Source: Dinochytrium kinnereticum
Taxonomy: Eukaryota > Chytridiomycota > Chytridiomycetes > Chytridiales > Chytridiaceae
Direction: 5' to 3'
DNA: 52,257 nucleotides
Assembly: GCA_027604005.1 (NCBI GenBank)
Contig: JADGJT010000091.1
Coordinates: 1 to 52,257, forward strand
Made by a program: the position numbers and the translations under genes. The notes beneath the pieces were generated by a model that saw only the letters and a program-made list of their open reading frames with translations, made no database searches and was not told the DNA's origin. Each line of letters starts with the position of its first letter. Within the stretch, counting starts at the first letter, position 1. Of this stretch, positions 23,701-35,376 are shown piece by piece.

Positions 23701-25136
23701 GTACCTGATGAGAGTTAGCAAGCGAGCAAAGAAAAACGAATAAAAGCATTCAACTTACGAAGGCACAAGACTTGGACAGTTTCGAAGGAATTCCAAGAGA
23801 ATATCCATCTCGGTTTCGTTTTCACTAGGCCTTAGCGACCGAGCCCATCTTATTAAGTGTGCATTCTTCTGTCGCGGCTTCCTCTTCTCTTCAGAGTCCT
23901 GATTCTGAACAGCCTTTAACCTATCCATAAGCCACCCAATGTCCTTGAAGCAAATTCCGAAACCAGGCTTCGTACATAAATCTTTCAAAAAAGATTGAGC
24001 CAAATCCTTAGCAGACACTTCAAACTCCTCCCCTCGAACCTTAGAGGGCTCTGTTCTGCTGAAAAGTCTTGTAATTTGATCAAGGACGAAGCCGTTAAAG
24101 AACGTGACTTTTGTTGCCTTGGGTATACTGATGTCGTCAAGGATCTTTCGCCGTGACACCGAGAATATCAGGTGGATAGTGGAGACGGAATCTTCCTTAA
24201 TGCCTTTAAAAATGGCACCTAGAGTTCCACGAGATTCCAAGATAGCTTTTTTGATGTCAACATCCCCGTAAGAAACGAAACCAAGCAGGTATTGAATATA
24301 AATATCTCGAACAGCTACGAAAAGTTAACTTCATTTTTGAGTGTCTCATATAAACACATACTCTCTTGATCGTTAACAGGCTCAGATGAATCTGATTCAT
24401 TCTTCCCCTTTTTCCTCATTTTCAAAACGTCATTCATCACCTACAATTGCTCAACCTAAGTCTCCTACACCGTCTCCGTACCTTAAGGGAGAAGTTGAAA
24501 GTTTCATACAATTCCTTTGTGGTGCTAGACCCCTGAGTTGACATAGCCTTAAGAATTTGAACCGTAGACTTGACCAAGCTATACTTTCGGGATGCAAGGT
24601 TCCGGTAGAGCGGTTTCATATGGTTTCTTAGGACATGTCGAACAACACTCGTCCCAATACTTCTGGTACCTCCTAGAAACTTGGTACAAACAATGATATG
24701 ATGAACGACATCCAGGATGACAGTCTCCAATCTGGCAACCTCATGCTGAAAGGAAAAGGTTAACCCTCGACACAGAACTGCGATCCCATACAGTAAGCTG
24801 GTATGTCCAAACTCCCAAGATCTCCGTGCATTCTGGCGACATCTTGAAATATGATTTGATCAATAGAGCTTCATCCGAAAGCTCCCTATCAACAGTCTCA
24901 TCCAGAAGACGCCGCAACACCAGTTCAAACCTCTTCAGGCCTTTTCAACAAGTCAATATCGTACTTTTTAAAAGCGTGGGTTGCCCACCAGCGAAAAGGA
25001 TTTCAACATTGATGGATCGCAAGACCTCGCACAGCTCTGCGAGCGTCATTGTGTCCTGCATGTCTTCGCCAGGCTGCGGGTCTAGCTGCTCTTGGTCGTC
25101 CTCGTCCATAGCGACAGCATCCCCCATTTCGCCCAT
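17781..25136 (-). CDS. URB1: Urb1/Npa1-like nucleolar pre-60S ribosome assembly protein
   Basis: Thirteen exons: complement(join(17781..18175,18220..19135,19176..19274,19318..19422,19473..19685,19754..21660,21777..22946,23004..23704,23759..24314,24362..24440,24482..24745,24792..24940,24989..25136)), 2233 residues, near the length of animal URB1. Family blocks: RHVLRNHMKPLYRNLASRKY followed by STVQILKAMSTQG; then YLLGFVSYGDVDIKKAILES; PLVNGFLLARPIMDEHDVPM followed by FYALF; LERQWLLRLLAKGIKCEDDY followed by VYRRRFVFDLL. Most of the rest is alpha-helical HEAT-like repeat. The C-terminus has two SPAKR-type basic motifs that suit nuclear import. In yeast this protein acts in early 60S assembly in the nucleolus. 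Introns are 38-116 nt; the donor at 18219 (GTTAGG) is weak. Confidence 0.9.
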
Positions 25137-25302
25137 TGAAGTTTGTCAGTTAAAAAAGACGAAAAAAAAAAGTGTTCGAAAGGTAAAGACAACTGTTGTC
25201 GAGGTAAAATACATGCATGCGATCCTATGTTATTATTTTTTTTTCTTTTTTTTTTGTGCCTAATCAAACCGCCATCATCATCAAATATTTATGCGCTGCA
25301 AA

Positions 25303-27972
25303 TTACAACGAGCCAGGTCCGTGCGATCCTGGTGGATCGCGTCTCATGCCAAAAGATAGATTGAAATGAAGAGATATGGGTTGACCCGACATTCGCCCCA
25401 TAGAGAATGGAGAGCGGTTGTTGGTTTGTGAGGAAGGATTGGCGGAAACGGTGACTCCAGGTTGCCGGCAAATCGGACAATTATTGACGTGAGATGTGAG
25501 CCACTGAAAGCAAAGTTAGGCATTAATTGCAAAAAAAAAGTGCCTACTTGATCAATACATTCCGAGTGGAATCCATGGCGACAACGTAGAATACGCAATT
25601 CATCTTCCTCCTCATATGGAAAGAGGCAGATGGTGCATTTCTCCCTAGTTGATGCTAGCAAATCCTTCACACCCAATTGATCAGGAGTCGTCGATGTTCC
25701 AGGCTCGATATCGGCCACGTCATGTGCACCTAAATGAAGAGATTCTTCTAGAGTATCGACCGAGCCTCCGGCGAGAACCGTGTCTCCCTCATCTTTCTGA
25801 GGCGGTTCTATTTCATCCACCTCAACCGTCGCGGAGGATACATTGTCAGTCATGGTGTTGGTTTTCGCAGCTATCAACTTTTCCGGAAGGTTCCCTTCAT
25901 TCTCATATTCGGTAGGGTACCAGCGGACCACAGGAAGTTGCTGAACGACATCTTCCCTCGTAGCGTTGCGAGCACGCGCTGGCCCGATCATTTCCGCAAG
26001 TCGAAGCAATTCCTCATAGTCACCACTCTCAGGATTGGGTATCCTATTATCTCCTGACTCGTCTCTCACCATTCTTGCTATTAAGTTCACAAGGAACGAC
26101 GCAAATGCATCATTTCTCCTCCCGGCATCATTGTGGCCACCACCAGTACCACTGTTTTGCCAGCCACGTTCATTGTCAACTGATATTCCGTCTGTCCCAC
26201 TAGGAACTTCTGGGGCCGCGTTTCCAAGTGCCGATCCTTCCGCTAGGGTTTCGGAGGAGTTGGCGGCGTCCTCGTCTGATGTGGGTGGTGGTCGAGCAGC
26301 TGGTGATCTGCCCAGGAGAGAAAAAAGAGTGGAATCAAAAGAAGGCATTGGCGGGGCATTAGAGGAGGGTGCGGCGATAGGGTCATTAAATCTTCGCCCT
26401 TGAGAAGGATCCGATGACTCTGTATTATCAGAAGCCTCGTTTCGTTCCGGTCCCGCTCCAGCGATGATATAAAATAGCCATCCACGCCTATTGTCTCCAG
26501 TTGCTGGAGATGCCGCCGTTGTGTATTGACTTGTGCCGGAAGATTCAGAATCTTCGCCTTCGCTGCGAGACGTTGAGGAATGGGTGTCATTCCTGTCGCC
26601 TGTTGAAGTCTCTACGCCCTCCGTGGAATTACTCTCAGAATCGGGCGGACCCGTTCGAATGCCAATCACCATCATCGCAGGTCTTGAACCCAAAGAACCC
26701 ATATTCTGTCCTGGATTCAATGGCGGTGATGAACCCTCGTGAGTATGTGTTTCGTCACTTGAGCCAAGAGGTTCGGATGAATCTGGTCGGGGCGGTGCCG
26801 ACCGCTGAGCATTCATCATATTTCTCCTTAGCGCACTCAACATCGCCAGCCGAATAATACCATTCAGAACTTCGTCAGGGACAACAGGGCGATCACGGCC
26901 ATTGCTCGTGGTCCCCTCCGTCCGACCTTGCCCATCTGAAGGCGGTTCCGTAGAATCGGAGGCGTTAGGTGACTCATTGCCTCCCCGTAGCCCACCTCGA
27001 ATAGACCCCTCGTCCCTATCTCCCTCTGACAAAGGTACGCGCTCCAATTCCGCCTCACCCGAAGCGCTGTCCTCATCATCTGAGCCAAAGATCTCGTTCT
27101 CCAGAAATGCGTATTCCTCTTCTGTTAAACGAGAATTACCGGTCGGCTGACTTTCATTCGGTGAACCCGCCGTTGGCGCTGCATCATTCAATTCCAATTC
27201 TAAGGGAATTGTCGATGTAGGTACGTCTCGCGCTAGCGCCTCTCCATCAAAGGTAGAAATTCCCGCGTGAAGTGGCTGCTCTTCGATCGTTTCAGACGGG
27301 GTATCGGAATTAGGCACACAGTGCGGAGGGATGTCATCCTCTACAAGGAAACCTGGGAATGTGCTAGCATCCCTTCCGTCAAAGTGTACGGTTGTAGGAT
27401 TTGCATTGAATTGCTCGTATGATGTCGATACCTCAGCAGCTTTAACAAGTCAGAGAGTCAGATGTCTGAGAAAGCTTACCAGTGCTAGCGCTCTCACAAG
27501 GTGTTATTCTATCGGGCGAAGTTCCAGGCGATTCAAACTTGCCTTGCGGCGATAGTTCTTCAGATATCAGCGCCTCATTAGTGTTGCTGCGGTCCGCGAT
27601 GGTGGTTTCGACAATTGGTTCAGGTATTGAGATTTCGGGAACAATCACTGTATGAGGTTCTTGCAGTCTCGGATCAACTCTTGGTGAGGCATGACCTCGT
27701 CCAAACCACGAGCTAGATCGGGTCCCACGAAAGAATTGCCGGGGCAACGATGAAGTGGAGGATCTGCCATTCGGTGACTGGCTGCCATTTGCCTGCACCC
27801 GACCGGAAGCCATCATTCCGCGCAAAGGCCTCTGGTCGAGGTGCACAGGATCCACGGCTCCGTGTGCCGGCCCTTCTTCCGCCAATGATAATGACGATGC
27901 ATGGTGAGCTGATGCCGATCGGGACCAGAAGGGCACCGAACAAAGGATCGGGGACGACTGCGAATTGCCCAT
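25303..27972 (-). CDS. RING-H2 E3 ubiquitin ligase, probably N-myristoylated
   Basis: Three exons: complement(join(25303..25503,25548..27439,27480..27972)), 861 residues. The protein starts MGNSQSSP, a strong N-myristoylation pattern (Gly2, Ser6). Residues about 20-750 are disordered, rich in Ser, Glu, Asp and Pro. The RING-H2 finger spans about 766-807: CTICLFPYEEEDELRILRC, then HGFH, C, and after the last intron WLTSHVNNCPIC, giving a complete C3H2C3 set. It should transfer ubiquitin from an E2 enzyme, perhaps at a membrane. The substrate is unknown. It begins 222 bases from the next minus-strand gene and ends 166 bases before URB1. Confidence 0.87.
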
Positions 27973-28193
27973 CGCAGGCCCCCCTTAACTAGAGTAATTT
28001 GGGTAGGTTCTGGAGACAGCTGCTGCTGGTGTTGAAGTCTGGAAGGTGTTGGTAATTTGAAGAGGTCGAACGGAGGGATTCAGGCGTATGAGGGCATGGG
28101 TAGGCGCACCTCCACTGATTTCAAATGAGCCAGACTCGAATTGAAATAAATTTTTAAAAATGTACAGCGTCCCTAACTGCGTAATGGGCACAC

Positions 28194-29584
28194 CTACGCC
28201 TTGCTCAGGGCGACATATATACCGCAGAGGCCAGCGACTACGGCCGCGATGGCAACGCTCCGACGCATAAACTCTCTGGGATCATCCCTCACGATCTCCG
28301 ATGCATCCTCATGGCCTGTGGCTGAAGCATTCGTGGGCGACTTCTTTCGCGTTCCGCTGCTGTTGCCGCCGCTGGACTTGCCCGCCTTTTTACCTATAAT
28401 AAACAGAAACGAATATGATCAATATTTAACTCGCTTAGAATCACCTGCCTATGCCTACCTGTGGTGGTCTTTCCGGATTTGACAGACTTAATTATCTTTT
28501 CAACATCAACCTTCCTGCCCTCCTTCTTCTCAGCCTCCGCGAGAGCGGCAACCGTATCAATATCCTTGTCACTTAGACCTTCAAGCTGAGGCGGAAGTTT
28601 AAGACTCTGTACAGCCTTCATGCCTATCCGGATGAGCTCCACTCCCCGCTTTACGTCTACTTCCACCCCAAAACCATTTAGATGGAATATGCCTAGATTC
28701 CAGCAACTCTGCCCATGGCCAACTTCAGCAGCCAGTTTCCATAGCTCCGCTGCAGCAGCAGGGCTTGGGTCACCTAAGCCATGCCCTCCTTCCATGAGCA
28801 TTAATCCAGCTTGGAAGGCCACCGTAACGAACAGTGCCTCCTGCTCCTTTCTGAAAAGATCATCCCCCCCACCGGCAATCATCGATGCACGTGCCCATTC
28901 CAAAGCCTCAGAATAGCTCTTTTTGCATCCATGCGAGCCAGAGGCGAATGCTGTCATGACGATATAGCAAGCTTCGGGGTTCCCGGCCAAGGCCGCACGC
29001 CGGTGCCAATCTAGAGAGACGGCTGGGTTCCTTGAGACAGGAATGACATCCATTTCTTCCTTTCCAAGCTCGTACCAGGCGGCAAGCTTCAGCATGGCAG
29101 CTACAGAGCCTGCCTCCCCAGCAGCGATCATTCGTCGCAATGAGGATGAATCTGAAGAATCGTGGCGAGCGGAGGCAATTAAGAACAGTGAATGCGGGTC
29201 TGCGTCGGAGTCGTTGGCAATACCGCCAAGTACTGGCAGACCCCACACATGGCCTTTTGTTGACTTTTGAATGTGAAGTGTGAGAAGCTTGTATCTGTGG
29301 GGTTCTTGCGGTGGTGCTGCTAAAGCCTTGGAGTCTTGAGTGAATGCTTCTAGATGCCAAACGCAATCCTTCTTCTTAATCGAAGCAAAGAGCCGACCCT
29401 TAAACCGTAATTCTGACTGAACAGTGACTTCTGCGGTATCGTCCGTGAGCTTCACGTCGATATCAGCCTTTGTCGTATCCGCCTTAATAGGGATGGTGAT
29501 AATGCAAGCTGAGATCGTTTGAGTCCAGTTATATCCTGACCCGTCAGCATACGCTGGGGTGTGTCCGCCGTCAACCATGACCAT
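28194..29584 (-). CDS. CS-domain and Sel1-repeat protein with C-terminal membrane anchor
   Basis: Two exons: complement(join(28194..28393,28459..29584)), 441 residues. Residues about 15-85 form a CS (p23/NudC-like) domain: YNWTQTISACIITIPI, LTDDTAEVTV, RFKGRLFASIKKKDCVWHLE. Residues about 150-330 contain Sel1-like helical repeats (AGSVAAMLKLAAWYELGK, ALAGNPEACYIVMTAFASGS, VGHGQSCWNLGIFHLNGFGV). A Lys/Ser-rich linker leads to a C-terminal hydrophobic segment (SVAIAAVVAGLCGIYVAL) that suits a tail anchor. The arrangement suggests a membrane-bound co-chaperone or scaffold; that is inference. Two ATGs (29584, 29578) are close together. Only 53 bases separate this start from the divergent GTPase start. 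Confidence 0.85.
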
Positions 29585-29637
29585 ATTGTATTGATTTCAC
29601 GGGGAAAAAAGAGAAAAAGCAAACCTAACAATCAATA
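29585..29637. promoter_or_regulatory. Very short bidirectional promoter
   Basis: 53 bases lie between the ATG of the CS-Sel1 gene (minus) and the ATG of the YchF-type GTPase gene (plus). It is A-rich on the plus strand (GGGGAAAAAAGAG). Both leaders and core promoters must either be tiny or overlap the opposite gene. Confidence 0.6.
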
Positions 29638-31380
29638 ATGCCAAAAGACATTCTAATCGCTTTTGTTGGAAAACCAAGGTGAGTATGCATGGAGGTTATC
29701 AGGCGTGCTAATGCTCGGGCCTAAGTGCGGGAAAATCATCCTTCTTAAATGCCGGTTTGGAGATTTATTAGATGGATACATCTGACAAAACCAGTGAGCG
29801 ATGCTGCCGCGAAAGTGGGCAACTTCCCATTCACAACCATCAAGGTTTGAGACTGGACTTGGAGAAAGTAATGCTGAAGAGTCTTGAAAGCCAAACCATG
29901 GAGTAGCATATGTCACTGTGGAATGCCCATGCAAACGGTTTGGAAAGGAAGCACAATGTGCCCCAAAGCATGGTATGAATTCATTTATATGGGTCGACCT
30001 TCTGATTGTTGCAGGTAAATGCGAAGCGGGGACTCGGCACGTTCCAATTAAAATGCTTGATGTTGCTGGCCTTGTCCCAGGAGCATCTCGAGGAGAGGTA
30101 TTTTCTGTAATATCTCTAAGCTTATAACATGTCAGGGCCTTGGCAACCAGTTCCTTGATGATCTTCGAACTGCGGATATGCTGATACATATAGTCGATGT
30201 TTCGGGGACGACTGATGCGGCTGGAAAAGTTACCCAAGGCTATGATCCCATAAATGATATTGACTGGCTGCGCTCGGAAATACATAGGTGTTTCTCTTGA
30301 TTCTAGCAAAGGAGGTCTAACTTGATTTACATTCACAGTTGGATATATGGGAACTTGATGAAGCGATGGGGCGGCATTATTCGGAGACACCTTGCACTGA
30401 GTAATTTAGCATTAAGTGAGTAGTGTTTTAAAGATTTCAAAGAGGTGTCGATTGCAGAAACGCTACAAAATCAGCTGTCCGGATATGGTGCGAACCTAGC
30501 TGTAACGCAGAGAACGGTGGATAGGTCAGGGATAAAAGAGCCTATGGATAAATGGGATGATGAAACTGTATCGGCATTTGTAGACGCCTTTCTTGACGAG
30601 CGGTTTCCGACAGTTATTGTAAGCGTATTTTTGGAGTAATCTAACCTATAAATGAAGGCCCTGAATAAAATCGATCTCCCAGACGCTGACAAAAACATAG
30701 AGAAGATTTGCAGAAAATATGATAACGTATGGACATCATCATCTAATCTACTGAGCCTCGTATTTGGTAGTCCAAAATCGTGCTTACGAGCGCAGCATCT
30801 GAGAACTTTTTGAGAAGGCTCAATAAGCAGGGCTTCATTAAATATTATGAGGGGACAGACCAATTTGATCTTTTAGAGCACCAGGTTAGAATTCTATGTC
30901 ATTAAGATTAAACATTATGCTAGGCGCCGGATGATCCAAATCCTTTAAAACCCTTGCCTCCAGGCATTCTCCCAAAGCTGGAAAAACTTCAGGACCTCGT
31001 TCTCTTCCGATACGGAACGACCGGGATCCAAGCAACCCTGAAACTTTGCGTTTCCACATTAGGATTGATTCCAACATATCCAGTTCGAAACATTAACAAT
31101 TTCGGAGATGGTGCAATGGGGAAAGCCGGTGTGTTTAGGGATTGCTTGCTTGTAAGGAGAGGCGCAAGGGTACGCGATGTGATGGACTGGGTGCTTGGGG
31201 ATGCTGCCAAATCGTGCTTATACGCGGAAACAGTCGGAAGCGTACGCGTGAGTGTTTTGATCAGCCGGCATCTTTTCGCTGAATACTTACATGTTGTTGC
31301 AGCTTGGAGAAGAGGACCTGATAACGGAAGATAACTGCATTCTTTCCTTCAAAATGACGAACCAGGATGGCAGAGATTGA
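29638..31380 (+). CDS. YchF-type GTPase, homolog of yeast YGR210C
   Basis: Twelve exons: join(29638..29678,29726..29754,29795..29844,29891..29972,30015..30097,30136..30287,30339..30400,30443..30618,30658..30726,30771..30884,30924..31247,31303..31380), 419 residues. It shows [19 protein letters not shown] (G1 across two junctions, with a 29-nt second exon), [12 protein letters not shown] (switch I region), a [12 protein letters not shown]ys insert typical of the YGR210 group, [20 protein letters not shown] (G3), [19 protein letters not shown], and [15 protein letters not shown] (G4). The C-terminal part ([15 protein letters not shown] loop, ILSFKMT) fits a TGS region. Members bind GTP and are linked to ribosomes or translation. 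All introns are 37-54 nt. Confidence 0.92.
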
Positions 31381-31786
31381 CCTTCTGACAATTTGACCTC
31401 AACCGCCTCCCCTGCCCTTCCCCGAAAGATCCCAAACGGGAGCCCCAGGCGAAGCTGCTCAGATAGATATTGTTGAGCATACATATACCTGTATCAAAGC
31501 AACTGTAATAATCGTAATCAACTTGACCTCTGCTGGTCTTGTGAATGCCAGAATCTCCGATTCTTTGGCATTTCGATGTGCACCATTTTTTTCCACTCAT
31601 TTTCATTCTTTTTCGACTGAATCTGTCGACCTCCTTCAGCAAGCACTCGGAGTCATCCGCGAAGAAGAAGTTCAGCGAACTGAGTATTGTTAAAAAAGGG
31701 GTGCTATCATCTGGGAGTTTCTTCCTTGTGGCCTTGCTTTCGTTGTGGTGGTCTTCCCCGTCATCCGGCGAACCAGCAAACCAAGC
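31381..31786. other. Intergenic, no gene seen
   Basis: This 406-base stretch separates two co-directional genes and should contain the 3' end of the GTPase transcript and the promoter of the Itc1-like gene. Short open frames occur on both strands without any recognisable domain. I see no clear TATA box or RNA gene. Confidence 0.5.
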
Positions 31787-34700
31787 ATGCCTCTCCTAAA
31801 CAAGAAGCCTATCGGTCCTGTTGCCGCTATACCCGCTAATCTCGTGTATTCCAACCCCGACGCCGAAGTTTTCTTTATCGAGTTTACGGGAGAGATATTC
31901 TTGTCCTATGAGTGAGTGGGCTGCCCATCTCGTCTTCTCTTTTGCCTGGTCGAATACTGTTTTGTGCATCCACTCATGCACCTCCATATGCAGTGAGTTC
32001 ATTGCGCGGTATACCCTGTACAAGAAAAGAGTCTGGACATGCGAAGTTACAGGCAAATCGGGGTTGACCTTCAAAGAGGCCATGGAGTGCGAGCAGGCTG
32101 CAAGGCGAAAGTACGACAGCAAGTTCCCTGAAGTTTGGCGCAAGACTGCATTAGAAAAACTGCATTGGAGTACGTTTATCTGGAAACCTGCATTATATTC
32201 TAACTTACGCGCTATTGGTAGACACGAATACGTTATTGTTTCTCCACGATTACTTGCATGAGTACTTTAAAGAGCGTATCTTTTTGGGAGAACTCGTGGG
32301 AGTCGAGCTTGGACCCGACGAGTACAATGCCGTAGTTGTAGAGATATTGACGAATCCGAATACGCCCGAGCAAGTATCTTACAATATGAAGACTTGCCCT
32401 GCAGAACCCCCTGAGGCGAAATCCTGTGAATTCGTTGTGCATCTGTCCACGGGTGATGGGCAGCTATTGGATGACACCGACCCGAAATGCCCTGTTCGTT
32501 ATCAGTTCTCAGCTGCCAAAATCAAGCGAAATAGAAAGGCAATGTCAAAGCAGAACTTTAAGGCCTTTATTAAAGACAGCGCCATAAAGGAGAATTGGAA
32601 TGGAGCCCCTTGGATTGTTAAGGTTTGAACAAATTACCTCGTGGGATATTAATATCTTATTTTGTAGTCCGATTTGGTGCGCAGATATAACCTTCCAGTT
32701 CAGCCGCCAGATTCTGTAACCGCTTCGACCGACGATAAAAAGAAAAAGGTGTTGTTTGTCATAACGTTGCTTTTAATTCAATCTAGCTTTTTGAATCCAA
32801 AAAGAAAGCAATTGAAGAGTCGGACCAGAAAGCAGAAGGTTTTATTTGGTTTTCGAAAGGAAATTCTAACATGCGAAGTACAATTTCCTATTGAGGATCT
32901 TGAGCTCCCCATGAGAGCCCCAAGGCCTTTAGTAGATGAATCCGGTGTTCCATTTCCGGAACGACCTCCTCCGATTACAACATTCTATAATATTCCAAGC
33001 GATATGCTATCGCTTTTGATACAATCGTGGTACTTCCTAAGTGTCTTTGGGTATGAGAATGACTATATTTGCAAAAAGCTCATTTCTTTGAAGGAAGCCT
33101 ATCTGCTTATTCCCGGCTACATTGGATGATTTGGGGCAGGCCCTCTGTTATCGATCCTTTTCGCCGAAATGTGTCCTAATTCATGAGGTTTTTGGCACGC
33201 TTATGAACGTTGTCTGTAGGTATTGGACTGATGGGCTGGATACTTTGGCTACGCAATCATTATACCCTACTCTTCACGATGGCGAAGTCAAGGACGAGTA
33301 TTTGCAAAAGTTTCTCTCGCGAGTTGAATCGATGTCAGACGATGAACGGGTCTCAATCGACCAGTGGTACAAGTGGTTTCCCGGCCGATGGTCTACGGAG
33401 GTTGACGGAGGGAAAGGCGGCAGGGGACCAAAGGCTATACAGGATCACACAAAGCGTTTGAAGGCATGGGAGGTCGCTCTTATCGGATTTCTGAAAGACG
33501 CTGTTCCTGAACATAAATTGCCAAACAAGTGGAAAATCATGTATCTGCTTACGGGAGCTGAAACAGATGACACTTTCATTTTGGAAGCGGAGGAAAAAAA
33601 GGATGCTGAAATGAAGGAGGCTGAGTTGAACGGGGATTCAATGGATGCGACCTCACCGCCGAGCATTGAAAATGAAAGCGATCCGGAAGTTGGTGGAACT
33701 CGAAGGAGTTTAAGGAAACGAAAAAGGGTCATTGCATACAGTTCAGATGAGGAGGAAGAAGATGTGATAGCAGCGGCTAAAGGAGTGCGGTCTTCGTCTA
33801 GGCTGAAGGCGGCAGCAGTTCAACCTACTCCAGCCCCACCGCCACCACAGGAAGAAGTTACCGAAAATGTGCAAGAAACATACCAGCCAAAGCCTAGGGG
33901 CCGCCCTGCAAAACCCCGGGCTGCTGTTGACATCGATAATTTGATCAACCTTGCGTCGAAAAGATTTGCTTTGCTTGAGGTTGCCGATAAAGTCTCTATC
34001 TTGAATGCCTTGATCCAGCATGGTGCTCTTCACTCTGAGATAATTCGAGATTATCTAGAAGATGCCGTTGACAAGGCTCACGAATTGCGAAAAGAACGTC
34101 GAGAGATGGGTAGAGATCAAAAGGCTGTGTGAGTGTCACTTGAAACTTATTTATTTGCGACTAACCTGTCGGCAACGTACAAAGGGAGCAAGCCCGAGCC
34201 GAATTAGAGCAGAAAGAGCGCATAAAAAATGATGAAGAAGAAACCAACGGATTTCATCTCGAGGGCAAGGAGAACGGTGATAGTGAAATAGCGGAGGCTG
34301 TTCAAACTTACGATATTGATACGTAAGATTCATTAATTCTTATTGATTGCAGGCGGCTAAACCGTTATTATAGAATGTCACGCTTAAGTTCTAGGGTCAT
34401 GAAATTGAAGGCCGAGCAAGCAAGACGGGAAGAGGAAGAGAAACGGAGAAGAGAAGAGGCGGAGAAGGCCAGAAAAGAGCATAAAGAAAAACAAAAGGAG
34501 TTGCGAAAGGCTCAAGAGGTAGTTAATTTTCCTGTTTGTTTTTTTTTTCCATATTGTATTAGTTGTCCGTTTTCTTATCTTTATCTGCCTTCTGGCTTTG
34601 ATTTGTGTACAATATCTCTGACCAGAAAAAGGAGCGTAAAAAGGTGGATGATTCAGAAAGGGCACTCTTAAAGAGACAGCTATCGATTGAGGTTGAACTG

Positions 34701-35348
34701 GGTATGATGACGGGAGTATCTAGAATGTCTCCTTTGGGCTGTGATAGATATTTCAATCGATATTGGTGGTTTGATGGTGCCCTAGGCAGCCTCACACCTG
34801 AATCCGAGGCTCTAGATAGAATGTTGAAGAAGTCTGGGGTGAAGGTTGGTGGCCCTTTAGACTGGGCCTCGGGGGCGATTTTTGTTGAGGACGTTGGGTT
34901 CAAAAATGAAGACAGGATGAAGTTCTTTGAGAACAATGGATCTCCAACTGGAGGTCAATGGGGTTATTTGTCTGATGCATCTCAGGTATGCCCTTTTTTT
35001 TGTTTCCTAACGCTAAAGATTTGAAAATAGTTTGAGAACCTGATGAAATGGTTAGATCCTCGGGGTATCCGCGAGATGGGACTTCTTTCGGCGTTGAGCC
35101 ACATTAGCGAAGCCGCAATATTAGGAATGAGAAAAAGGACAGAGGTTGGTTTTCCCTTCTTTTAATTCCGTAGAGCTAACTTTCCTTACGACTCGACTTT
35201 TTAGGACTTGGAAAAGGGTCTAGAAACAACTGCTGTTCGTCGGTCATCTCGTGGCCGTCACGATGGGGCAGATGAAGCAAGCTATATGAGATATTTAAAT
35301 ATTTGGTCATCTCATCAGCTGTATAAGAAAGGCGGACTGCTTCAATAA
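31787..35348 (+). CDS. Itc1/Acf1-like subunit of an ISWI chromatin remodeler (WAC-DDT-WHIM)
   Basis: Twelve exons: join(31787..31911,31994..32169,32222..32622,32668..32748,32787..32838,32879..33050,33094..34128,34185..34322,34353..34518,34626..34985,35031..35144,35205..35348), 987 residues. The WAC domain is at the N-terminus: MPLLNKKPIGPV, EVFFIEFTGEIFLSYDEFIA, VWTCEVTGKSGLTFKEA, FLHDYLHEYFKERIF. The DDT domain (about 310-400) reads FYNIPSDMLSLLIQSWYFL followed by GKPICLFPATLDDLGQALCY. An acidic and basic linker (RRSLRKRKRVIAYSSDEE, PKPRGRPAKPR) is followed by a coiled coil (ARREEEEKRRREEAEKAR) and a WHIM-like block (MSPLGCDRYFNRYWWFDG, GQWGYLSD). The family binds the ISWI ATPase and spaces nucleosomes. 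A PHD finger and bromodomain, found in animal Acf1, are absent as in yeast Itc1. The junction at 33050/33094 rests on DDT conservation. Confidence 0.9.
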
Positions 35349-35376
35349 TAGCTAAACTTGGGAATCCAATGGACGG

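Noticed and set aside
24730..24980. Introns of 19-33 nt in the URB1 5' region
   Set aside because: Shorter alternatives fit locally but longer introns (46 and 47 nt) with good donors and branch points keep the frame and the family alignment.
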